NCBI GenBank assembly: GCA_964611805.1 | Contig: CAZTBG010000003.1 | Coordinates: forward strand, 1-59,180 | Direction of reading: 5' to 3' | Length of the DNA stretch: 59,180 bases | DNA from: W589 sp964611805 | GTDB lineage: Bacteria; Chloroflexota; Dehalococcoidia; Dehalococcoidales; Fen-1064 | Shown: piece by piece, positions 8,246-14,726 of the stretch | Layout: each line of letters opens with the position of its first letter | How positions within the stretch are numbered: the stretch's first letter is position 1 | Notes under the pieces: generated by a model | What the model was told of the DNA's origin: nothing | Database searches by the model: none | The model's input: the letters and a program-made list of their open reading frames with translations, nothing else | Translations under genes and position numbers: made by a program

Positions 8246-8879
8246 ATTCCGCGAAGTCTACTATCACTTCCTTGACGTCCCAGAGTGTCTCCAGCTTCTC
8301 CAGGATTTCGCTCCTGATAGCTGAGGCAAACTGGTGGCTGGACGGCAGGTCAACTACCACATGGATGGTGCCATCCTTGATATCGACAGAGTGTACCAGC
8401 TTGGCACGCACCAGGCCCAGTCCGGTCAGTGGGTCCATAACCTTTCTGAGACGCTGCTGTACCACCTCAGGGGTCGTCGGCTTCTTCTCTTTAATCAGGC
8501 CGTGCTTTTCCTCGTAGTTCTGTATCGCGGAGCGCAGTCCTTCTACCGCCAGCACGGAGCAGTGGGCTTTGATTGGTGGCAGACCTCCCAGAGCATCGGA
8601 GGCCTGTTTCCAGGTTATTTTCTTGGCCTCGTCCAGCGTTTTTCCCTTGGCCAGTTCCGTAATTATCGAACCGGTGGCAATGTTGGAAGCACAACCATAA
8701 GACTCGAACTTAACATCAGAGATAGTTTTCGTAGCATCGTCAACACTTATGTAAACCGATACCATATCACCGCAGGCCGGGCTACCCTCGGTTGCCTTGC
8801 CATCGGGATTCTCTATCTTCCCTACATTGTGCGGGTGTCGAAAGTGTTCCATTACAGTTTCAGTATAAGGTGACCTCAT
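8244..8879 (-). CDS. IscU-DUF59 (MIP18-like) fusion scaffold protein
   Basis: A 211-residue two-domain protein. Residues 1-128 are an IscU/NifU-N scaffold with all three cluster cysteines, C36 (CGD), C63 (YGCASNIA) and C107 (IKAHCSVLAVEGL). Residues about 138-211 resemble a DUF59/MIP18 domain (RKVMDPLTGLGLV...VKEVIVDF), the family of SufT and the N-terminus of Mrp/ApbC. The usual cysteine of that domain (TTPGCP) is replaced by LPSSHQ. Classical NifU instead carries a thioredoxin-like CxxC domain here. It is the last gene of tusA-dsrE2-nifS2-iscU, 14 nt after nifS2. Probably an Fe-S scaffold with a built-in targeting or transfer domain; that role is inferred. Confidence 0.88.
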   Translation of the reverse strand: MRSPYTETVMEHFRHPHNVGKIENPDGKATEGSPACGDMVSVYISVDDATKTISDVKFESYGCASNIATGSIITELAKGKTLDEAKKITWKQASDALGGLPPIKAHCSVLAVEGLRSAIQNYEEKHGLIKEKKPTTPEVVQQRLRKVMDPLTGLGLVRAKLVHSVDIKDGTIHVVVDLPSSHQFASAIRSEILEKLETLWDVKEVIVDFAE

Positions 8880-8893
8880 CTCCGGCCCTCCTC

Positions 8894-10069
8894 TTAATCA
8901 TTATTCTCTTTACCCAGTGGGCTGATGCTCCTCAGCTCGGATACAATCTCTGCGAGGGCCTCAACCACGGCATCGGCATCATCCATAGTATTATAGCGCC
9001 CCAGACTGAAGCGAATCGACCCATGTGCCCGTTCGTGGTCCCCCCCGATGCCATAGATGACATGACTGCCTTCCAGCGAACGGCTGAAACAGGCGGAACC
9101 AGTGCTGACCGCAAAGCCGCGCATATCCAGATGCAATGTCATCGATTCTCCCTCGACAAAGTGGAAAGTGACGTTGGCGTTCTGGGGTATCCGCTGTGAA
9201 CGGTGACCGTTCAGGGTAGAGTTCGGTATCTCCGTGAGTGCCCGTTCAATAATTCGGTCGCGTATTTTCTGCAACCGCTCCGTCTCCTCAGGAGTTACAA
9301 TCTCCACCGCCCGGGCAAAGCCAATAGCACCGGGGATATTCTCCAGTCCGGCACGCAGGTTAAACTCTTGAAAACCACCATCCATCCACTTGGTAAGCGG
9401 GGTTCCCTTGCGGATATACAGCCCGCCGACACCCTTTGGGCCATGAATGGTGTGGGCCGCCACCGTCACCAGGTCTACCGGCACCTTACTCACGTCGAGG
9501 CCAACACGAGTGAAGGTATGGGTGGCATCGGTGTGGAAAATCACTCCCTTCTCTCGGCAGAGCTTCCCAATAGCCTCGATATCCTGAATAGTGCCTATCT
9601 CCTGGTTAGCATGCTGGATTGATACCAGTATTGTGTCATCGGTGATGGCATCTCTGAGCTTGTCGAGGCTGACCAGACCGTCTCCGTCTACTTCCAGAAG
9701 GGTCAACTGGAAGCCCTGTTTTTCCAAGGCCTGGGCACTGTGGAGTACCGGAAAGTCTTCTATTCGGGATACTATGATGTGTCTGCCCTTCTTCTCGCCC
9801 AGCGCCAATGCCACTCCCTTGATAGCCATGTTAGACGATTCGGTTGACCCGGAGGTGAAGATAAATTCCTCTGGTGATGCCCCTATTGTTTTGGCCAGTG
9901 TCTCTCTTGCCACGTCCAATGCCTCACGGGCCTCAATACCCAGGGAGTAACCGAACTCAGACGTAGCCACCGCATAGGTATCAAAGAAAAACGGCTGCAT
10001 CGCTTCAAGCACCCGTTCGTCCATCCGGGTGGCTGCCGCATTATCAAGGTAGACTGTTTTATCCGCCAT
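8894..10069 (-). CDS. NifS-like protein lacking the PLP lysine (predicted pseudo-desulfurase)
   Basis: Clearly homologous to NifS/IscS over all 391 residues (VYLDNAAATRMD, TSGSTESSN, HTDA, GPKGVGGLYIRKG, C-terminal RFSLGRY), yet the usual active site is dismantled. The position of the PLP Schiff-base lysine is Thr207 (AAHT in place of SAHK). His104 of IscS is Asp105, Asn155 is Gln156, Gln183 is His184 and Ser203 is Ala204. The mobile-loop cysteine is kept (Cys327, GSACFSRSLEGSH). The reading frame is intact over its full length with no sign of decay. It probably cannot release sulfur from cysteine by PLP chemistry. It may accept persulfide from TusA or DsrE, encoded just upstream, or be a structural partner of the IscU fusion. 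Confidence 0.9.
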   Translation of the reverse strand: MADKTVYLDNAAATRMDERVLEAMQPFFFDTYAVATSEFGYSLGIEAREALDVARETLAKTIGASPEEFIFTSGSTESSNMAIKGVALALGEKKGRHIIVSRIEDFPVLHSAQALEKQGFQLTLLEVDGDGLVSLDKLRDAITDDTILVSIQHANQEIGTIQDIEAIGKLCREKGVIFHTDATHTFTRVGLDVSKVPVDLVTVAAHTIHGPKGVGGLYIRKGTPLTKWMDGGFQEFNLRAGLENIPGAIGFARAVEIVTPEETERLQKIRDRIIERALTEIPNSTLNGHRSQRIPQNANVTFHFVEGESMTLHLDMRGFAVSTGSACFSRSLEGSHVIYGIGGDHERAHGSIRFSLGRYNTMDDADAVVEALAEIVSELRSISPLGKENND

Positions 10070-10091
10070 GCTATCCTCCTCTTTTACCGGT

Positions 10092-10523
10092 CTAAATGAA
10101 CAGGGTTATGGCCGATTCCCTGGCCTCACTCACATAGGTACCGACGGCACAGTAATCGGATATCAGGTCGTCGCGGAGGTCTTCTTTCTTGATACCCATT
10201 ATCTCCATTGTCATGTCACAGGCGAGGATTTTGCCTCCCAACTCCACAAAGTCCTGAAGCATTTTTTCCAGAGAGGCTGCATTGGCCGCCTTCATCTTCC
10301 GCTTTACCATCCATTTACCGAGGCCGAGCATGTTCATCTTGGAGAGAGGCCCCTTTTCCAGGCCACCTTTCTTGAGTCGCTGCAGCCCCCAGAAGGTAAA
10401 GAAAATAGAGGCCTCCATGCCCATAGCCAGGGCGCCGTTGGCAACGATGAGGGCACTATATATTTTATCCATATCACCACTGTGAGCAATTATTGTTGCC
10501 TTATCCTTCCTATCTTCAGCCAT
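10092..10523 (-). CDS. DsrE2-type (DsrE/DsrF/DrsH-like) sulfur carrier
   Basis: A 143-residue protein of the DsrE/DsrF/DrsH-like family, DsrE2 branch. Typical parts are ATIIAHSGDMDKIYSALI, the hydrophobic ASIFFTFWGLQRL, the basic Met-rich middle KMNMLGLGKWMVKRKM and the conserved cysteine in ACDMTMEIMGI, the likely persulfide site. DsrE2 proteins commonly occur with TusA and rhodanese as cytoplasmic sulfur-relay partners. Here tusA is 14 nt upstream and nifS2 22 nt downstream. The Met-rich middle is shorter than in many DsrE2 proteins. Direction of sulfur flow is not known. Confidence 0.9.
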   Translation of the reverse strand: MAEDRKDKATIIAHSGDMDKIYSALIVANGALAMGMEASIFFTFWGLQRLKKGGLEKGPLSKMNMLGLGKWMVKRKMKAANAASLEKMLQDFVELGGKILACDMTMEIMGIKKEDLRDDLISDYCAVGTYVSEARESAITLFI

Positions 10524-10537
10524 ACCTATGCCTCCAG

Positions 10538-10759
10538 CTATTTGCGTATCCTGATTCGCCAGGTATCCCCTTCTTCTGTTAGCTCAAGCAGCTCCAGGCC
10601 CAAGGCTTTTACTGCCATCGGTATCTCTTTCTTGGAAGCAGGATGCGTACCGATTACCTCAACGATATCGCCCGGTGCTGCCTTCCGCAGTGCTTTGCGG
10701 GTCTCTACCAATGGCACCGGGCAGACCTCACCTTTACAATCGACCTTTATTTCAGCCAT
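10538..10759 (-). CDS. tusA: TusA family sulfurtransferase
   Basis: A 73-residue TusA/SirA protein with the sulfur-carrying cysteine in GEVCPVPLVETRKAL and the C-terminal strand WRIRIRK. TusA proteins hand persulfide sulfur between desulfurases, DsrE-type carriers and end targets such as tRNA thiolation, molybdopterin or, in some organisms, selenium metabolism. It is the first gene of the minus-strand operon tusA-dsrE2-nifS2-iscU and has a clear GGAGGCG ribosome binding site. Confidence 0.92.
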   Translation of the reverse strand: MAEIKVDCKGEVCPVPLVETRKALRKAAPGDIVEVIGTHPASKKEIPMAVKALGLELLELTEEGDTWRIRIRK

Positions 10760-10787
10760 ATTATGTCGCCTCCAATGTGGCCTGAAC

Positions 10788-10816
10788 AGGTTACTCTATC
10801 TTTACAGTCTTGTCAA
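10788..10816 (-). promoter_or_regulatory. Candidate promoter of the tusA operon
   Basis: On the minus strand TTGACA (10811-10816) is followed after 17 bp by TAACCT (10788-10793), which matches the -10 consensus in only three positions. The transcript would start about 20-25 nt before the tusA ATG. Confidence 0.45.
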
Positions 10817-11073
10817 AGCCAAGACCGGCAGGCGGTCAGGTCTTTCCTGCTCATCCCCGACAACATTCCGCCAGCCTCGCCCACCGGTCAGCATCATTGT
10901 ATACCCACAACCGGATATTAGTATGTGACTAATGTCTCACAGAAATGAGTCCCAATTCGGAGTCCTTCAGGCTGACACTGCTCGGTCTCGATTGGCGATG
11001 TCATCACAAGCCAAAGGTGAAGCAATGACAGATAAATAAGCTACTACCAGGCAGTACCGTCAGGCACAAAATA
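10817..11073. other. Intergenic region, no gene seen
   Basis: Lies between the divergent tusA and DUF39 transcription units. No coding frame with a plausible start, RNA gene or strong repeat was found. The DUF39 promoter begins at its right end. Confidence 0.5.
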
Positions 11074-11103
11074 GTGACAGACATGGTCTCGCTGTGATAT
11101 AAT
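11074..11103 (+). promoter_or_regulatory. Strong promoter of the DUF39 leader
   Basis: GTGACA (11074-11079) and a consensus TATAAT (11098-11103) are 18 bp apart, with TG one base before the -10 (extended -10). The start would be near 11110, giving a 5' untranslated leader of about 187 nt. Confidence 0.75.
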
Positions 11104-11109
11104 GTTTCT

Positions 11110-11296
11110 TTAATAACCTCTCTTTGAGGCATCTATGGCAGAAAGGGGGGCAGCACATGGTTGCATTAGCCACAAACCTGAGAATTACCTCTACAATTGC
11201 ATGGCATATCGAAAGGATGATGCTCATGTTATGGCTAATGTGCTGCCCGAAAGGGCAACGCGCAGCGGATAATATGCTATTTGAGAGGTTAATAAT
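11110..11296 (+). promoter_or_regulatory. Structured leader RNA, candidate riboswitch upstream of the DUF39 gene
   Basis: Helices read by eye: P1, 9 bp, TAACCTCTC (11114-11122) with GAGAGGTTA (11283-11291), which includes the ribosome binding site GAGAGG; P2, 11 bp, 11148-11158 with 11238-11248, continued by 6 bp (11167-11172 with 11232-11237) after an 8-nt bulge; inside it, a bulged hairpin capped by GAAA. Two competing local hairpins exist: CCTC(TCTTT)GAGG at 11117-11129 would free the ribosome site, and GCCC-GAAA-GGGC at 11245-11256 would break P2. CCTCT at 11188-11192 is a second possible anti-ribosome-site. This is translational on/off architecture. It fits no SAM, SAH or cobalamin consensus that I can recall. 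A palindromic mobile element is the alternative reading. Confidence 0.6.
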
Positions 11297-12505
11297 ATGG
11301 CGAAAACAATCGCTGAGATAAACGATAAAATCAGTCAGGGCCAGGCAGTGGTCGTCACTGCCGAAGAGATAATCGATATTGTTCAAGAAAAAGGTGTGGA
11401 GGAGGCGGCACGGGAGGTAGATGTTGTTACTACCGGCACCTTCGGGCCGATGTGCTCCTCCGGTGCCTTCCTCAATGTCGGACACACCCAACCTAGAATC
11501 AAGCTTGGTGGTGGAGAAGTCTACCTGAACGATGTCCCGGCCTACACGGGGATTGCCGCTGTGGACCTTTTTATCGGGGGGACTGCCCTACCAGATGATG
11601 ACCCCAGAAACAAGACATACCCCGGCGATTTTAACTATGGTGGCGGCCATGTTATCGAGGACCTTGTAGCCGGCAAGGATATCAGGTTAACAGCCAGGGC
11701 ATACGGGACGGACTGCTATCCCCGCCGGAGGCTCGAGACCTGGATTAATATTGCCGACATCAACGAGGCAACGCTGTTCAACATCCGCAACGCCTACCAG
11801 AACTACCCTGTTGCTGTGAACCTGTCCGACAAGACAATCTACACCTATATGGGTGTTCTCAAGCCACACCTTGGCAATGCCAATTACGCTACTGCCGGGC
11901 AGCTCTCTCCCCTGCTCAATGACCCCCTGTATAAAACACTCGGCGTCGGGACAAGGATTCTGCTCGGGGGCGGAGTTGGCTACATCGCCTGGCATGGGAC
12001 CCAGCACAATCCCGGTGTCCCGCGCCTGGAAAATGGCGTACCGCGCCGTCCAGCAGGGACGCTGGCGGTCATTGGTGACCTCAAACAGATGAGACCTGAG
12101 TGGCTCCGGGGGACAAGCATGCTTGGCTACGGCACCACAATGACAGTGGGCATAGGTGTCCCGATACCAATACTTAACGAGGAAATTGTGCGCTATACGG
12201 CGGTAAGAGACCAGGACATTGTCACCGCTATCGTCGATTACTCCGATGCTTATCCCCAGAGAAAGACCGATGTCCTCGGTGAGGTCGATTATGCCAGCCT
12301 CAAGTCAGGGACAATAACTGTCCAGGGCCAGGAAGTACCAACCGCTTCACTTTCCAGCTATCCCAAAGCGGTTGAACTGGCCAATATCCTGAAGGAATGG
12401 ATAAAGGCGGGAGAATTCCTGCTCACCGAACCAGTGGTGCCACTACCGGGAGCGGAGTCAGGTATCAAGTTCAAGAATCTGGTGGAGCGTCCGATAAACG
12501 GCTAG
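11297..12505 (+). CDS. DUF39 homocysteine biosynthesis protein (aspartate-semialdehyde sulfurtransferase)
   Basis: A 402-residue DUF39 (COG1900) protein. Its methanogen homologue is needed to make homocysteine from aspartate semialdehyde and sulfide, bypassing the cystathionine and O-acylhomoserine routes. Two cysteines in highly conserved surroundings, C53 (GPMCSSGAF) and C140 (YGTDCYPRR), match the catalytic pair described for the family. No CBS domains follow the core. In methanogens a NIL-ferredoxin subunit assists; here a separate NIL protein is encoded at 4992. It is transcribed alone: strong promoter and long leader upstream, rho-independent terminator 24 nt downstream. Confidence 0.9.
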   Translation: MAKTIAEINDKISQGQAVVVTAEEIIDIVQEKGVEEAAREVDVVTTGTFGPMCSSGAFLNVGHTQPRIKLGGGEVYLNDVPAYTGIAAVDLFIGGTALPDDDPRNKTYPGDFNYGGGHVIEDLVAGKDIRLTARAYGTDCYPRRRLETWINIADINEATLFNIRNAYQNYPVAVNLSDKTIYTYMGVLKPHLGNANYATAGQLSPLLNDPLYKTLGVGTRILLGGGVGYIAWHGTQHNPGVPRLENGVPRRPAGTLAVIGDLKQMRPEWLRGTSMLGYGTTMTVGIGVPIPILNEEIVRYTAVRDQDIVTAIVDYSDAYPQRKTDVLGEVDYASLKSGTITVQGQEVPTASLSSYPKAVELANILKEWIKAGEFLLTEPVVPLPGAESGIKFKNLVERPING

Positions 12506-12528
12506 GTGGAGCGTTTAATTAAGCAGCA

Positions 12529-12573
12529 AGAGAGGGCACCTGTTGGGCATTACGGGAGGTGCCCTCTTTTTGG
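12529..12573 (+). terminator. Rho-independent terminator after the DUF39 gene
   Basis: AGAGGGCACCT pairs with AGGTGCCCTCT (11 bp) and is followed directly by a run of T. A textbook intrinsic terminator that separates the DUF39 gene from the thi4 unit. Confidence 0.9.
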
Positions 12574-12578
12574 TCGGA

Positions 12579-12608
12579 TTGACATTTACAGATAGCGCCA
12601 TGTATAGT
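12579..12608 (+). promoter_or_regulatory. Promoter of the TPP riboswitch-thi4 unit
   Basis: TTGACA (12579-12584) and TATAGT (12603-12608) with an 18-bp spacer. The predicted start near 12615 is just before the riboswitch aptamer. Confidence 0.8.
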
Positions 12609-12628
12609 GTAGAAAATTGAATATTGAC

Positions 12629-12709
12629 TAGGGGAGCTGAAAGGCTGAGAGTCCCATGAGGGCGACCCTTGGAACCTGATCTCGGTAATGCGAGCGTAGG
12701 GAAGTAAGG
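12629..12709 (+). promoter_or_regulatory. TPP riboswitch (THI element)
   Basis: Contains the THI-box signatures in order: GGGGAGCTGAAAGG, CTGAGA (12645-12650), ACCCTTGGAACCTGAT, a short P3-side hairpin CTCGGTAATGCGAG and the closing GTAGGGAAG. It binds thiamin pyrophosphate in the nascent RNA. AGGGAAG (12698-12704) can pair with CTTCCCT (12730-12736), making an antiterminator when TPP is absent. With TPP bound, the following terminator forms. Control is therefore transcriptional. Confidence 0.95.
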
Positions 12710-12748
12710 AACCAGAAGACCTTGTTGCACTTCCCTCTTCTGGTTTTT
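12710..12748 (+). terminator. TPP-controlled intrinsic terminator
   Basis: AACCAGAAGA (12710-12719) pairs with TCTTCTGGTT (12736-12745), followed by TTT. It lies immediately after the TPP aptamer and 90 nt before thi4, so it is the expression platform. Confidence 0.88.
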
Positions 12749-12837
12749 AATTGTTCGCTACGGCCACCGTTTATCCATAGGGCTGGCTCCATGTTAGGTA
12801 GAGATACTAAGTATAATAATATCAAGAGGGGTTAAAC

Positions 12838-13611
12838 ATGGACGATATAATTATTTCAAAGGCAATAACACAGAGTTTCACCGATGAATTCATGAACTAT
12901 ATGGATGTAGACGTGGCTATCGCCGGCGCCGGGCCTTCCGGTCTGACAGCCGGATATTATCTGGCTAGAAAAGGCATAAAGACAGCGATTTATGAGAGGA
13001 AACTGAGTATTGGTGGTGGTATGTGGGGAGGCGGAATGATGTTTAACCGCATTGTGGTACAGGACGAAGCCAGGCCCATTCTGGATGAGATGGGGGTGGC
13101 TACTGTAGAGTACCAGCCAGGCTATTACGTGGCCGATTCCGTGGAGGCTGTATCGGCCCTGTGCTACCAGTGTGTTAAGGCTGGCACTCGCATCTTTAAC
13201 CTGATTAGCGTCGAAGATGTGATGATTCGTGAAGACGACCGTGTATCAGGACTGGTCCTGAACTGGAGCGCCGTAACCATGGCGAATCTGCATGTTGACC
13301 CGCTGTCAATAAAATCCAGGTGGGTAATAGACGCCACCGGCCATGATGCTGAAGTCTGCCGCATAGTAGTACGTAAAATAGGCGCCAGGCTGAATACCCC
13401 CACCGGTGGGGTTTTAGGCGAGAAACCGATGTGGGCCGAGCACGGAGAGAGAGACCTTGTGGCCAAGACCGGAGAGGTCTATCCCGGCCTGCTGGCAAGC
13501 GGCATGGCAGTTAATGCAGTCTATGGCTACCCACGCATGGGCCCTATCTTTGGCGGAATGCTTATCTCCGGTAAGCTCACCGCTGAAACTATCATTGCGA
13601 AACTGGAGTAG
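12838..13611 (+). CDS. thi4: Thi4-type thiazole synthase, sulfide-dependent (His active site)
   Basis: A 257-residue Thi4 that makes the thiamin thiazole (adenylated ADT) from NAD, glycine and a sulfur donor. The dinucleotide-binding motif GAGPSG is at 30-35, followed by ERKLSIGGGMWGGG and the C-terminal GYPRMGPIFGGM. Yeast Thi4 sacrifices its own active-site cysteine as sulfur donor. Here the equivalent position is His152 (ANLHVDPL), as in the methanogen enzymes that use free sulfide and turn over repeatedly. This agrees with the sulfide-based cysteine and homocysteine routes nearby. Expression is controlled by the TPP riboswitch upstream. Confidence 0.94.
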   Translation: MDDIIISKAITQSFTDEFMNYMDVDVAIAGAGPSGLTAGYYLARKGIKTAIYERKLSIGGGMWGGGMMFNRIVVQDEARPILDEMGVATVEYQPGYYVADSVEAVSALCYQCVKAGTRIFNLISVEDVMIREDDRVSGLVLNWSAVTMANLHVDPLSIKSRWVIDATGHDAEVCRIVVRKIGARLNTPTGGVLGEKPMWAEHGERDLVAKTGEVYPGLLASGMAVNAVYGYPRMGPIFGGMLISGKLTAETIIAKLE

Positions 13612-13718
13612 AATCCCATACGCATAAAGAGGTCAGCAGCATATTTAGTCTATATCCTGTCAATTGCGTTTTTAATAGCGAAGTGCGACTTTACCCGTAT
13701 TTATCAGCGTTACTGGCG

Positions 13719-14339
13719 TTAGACAGATGACCCCGCTCCGCATAATGTCTCCCATAATCCGTTCCATACGGCAAGCCAGAATGCCAGCTCGTTTGCCTCT
13801 GTAGGATTATTTAAAAAGGCATCCCACTTTTCCTGGAGATCATCATCATTTGTTGTCGCGACCATATTATCCAGCATTAATATATCCTCTACGTCATACG
13901 TATCCGTTATAAAGAAATACTCATCAAGGATTTCTCCGTAGGGACCACACGTGTCCACCTGTTCTAACAGACTATCGTATTCATCTTGGGCTGTACCGAG
14001 TTGAGTTTGTAGGCTGCCAACTTGGCCTTGCAGGCTGTTAGCTCTGCTCTGAGCTGCAGCGTAATCACTTTGGAGAGTATCGATTTGACTCTGCACAGCG
14101 GCGAGTTCTGCCTCCGTATCAGCCAGTTCTGTTTCAGTATCAGTCAATTGTGCATCTGTGTCAGCCAGTTCTGTTTCCAGGTCTGCAATATCTCCTTCCA
14201 GTGTAGCCTTTTCCCCTTCTAAGGTGTCAATCTCTGCATTAGCGGTATCTACGTCACCAGATAGGTCTAGATAGAAGAATACCCCTGCCCCAACTGCCCC
14301 TGCCAGGAGCACACTCACTGTAATTGCCCAGATTTTCAT
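13719..14339 (-). CDS. Membrane-anchored coiled-coil protein, unknown function
   Basis: 206 residues: one N-terminal membrane segment (about 5-24), then a long acidic coiled coil (about 30-128) built on repeats of the form LxDTxxEL and LQxQ, and a C-terminal globular part (about 130-206) rich in Asp, Trp and aromatic residues with two cysteines. The coiled coil probably lies outside the membrane. AGGAGGT precedes the ATG. I do not recognise the C-terminal domain. Low-complexity coiled coils give misleading database hits, so no function is proposed. Confidence 0.75.
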   Translation of the reverse strand: MKIWAITVSVLLAGAVGAGVFFYLDLSGDVDTANAEIDTLEGEKATLEGDIADLETELADTDAQLTDTETELADTEAELAAVQSQIDTLQSDYAAAQSRANSLQGQVGSLQTQLGTAQDEYDSLLEQVDTCGPYGEILDEYFFITDTYDVEDILMLDNMVATTNDDDLQEKWDAFLNNPTEANELAFWLAVWNGLWETLCGAGSSV

Positions 14340-14726
14340 GTTTACCTCCTAATATTTATCTAATAAAAAAGAGCACCAGCCACCGCCATCATTTGTCTGA
14401 CGATTATGGTGCCCTTAGCCATTCCTCACCACATACCTCCCGACTTAATCATCCTCCAGAGGTCGGGTATGGTTGGGTACTAATGGTGCAGGTATCAGTA
14501 TCGCACTTGGAAGTCAATAATAGTCCTCTAGATAGCTGTTGTCAATACCCATTATAATGATGCTAGCCCGGTACAGCCCAGTCCAGCTATACTTAAGAAG
14601 CGCCCATACGTTAAAATGAGGTTGTGATGCAAATTATCCTCTATTGCTAGTCCTGTTAGTGACATCGAGAAACGCGTGCACATCTTTCTGAGAGAAGATA
14701 AATTGCCTGCTTTAGAGGAGGCTGTT
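14340..14726. other. Intergenic region between divergent genes
   Basis: Separates the coiled-coil gene from the DUF362 gene. I see no RNA gene, clear promoter consensus or repeat. The plus-strand frame open from 14676 is read as untranslated leader because the better start of the DUF362 gene is at 14727. Confidence 0.45.

Noticed and set aside
8894..10069. NifS2 as a selenocysteine lyase or active second desulfurase
   Set aside because: Both need the PLP lysine, which is Thr here, and other cofactor contacts are also lost.
11110..11296. SAM-I riboswitch or T-box
   Set aside because: Neither the SAM-I core nor the T-box AGGGTGGNACCGCG sequence is present, and no transcription terminator precedes the gene.
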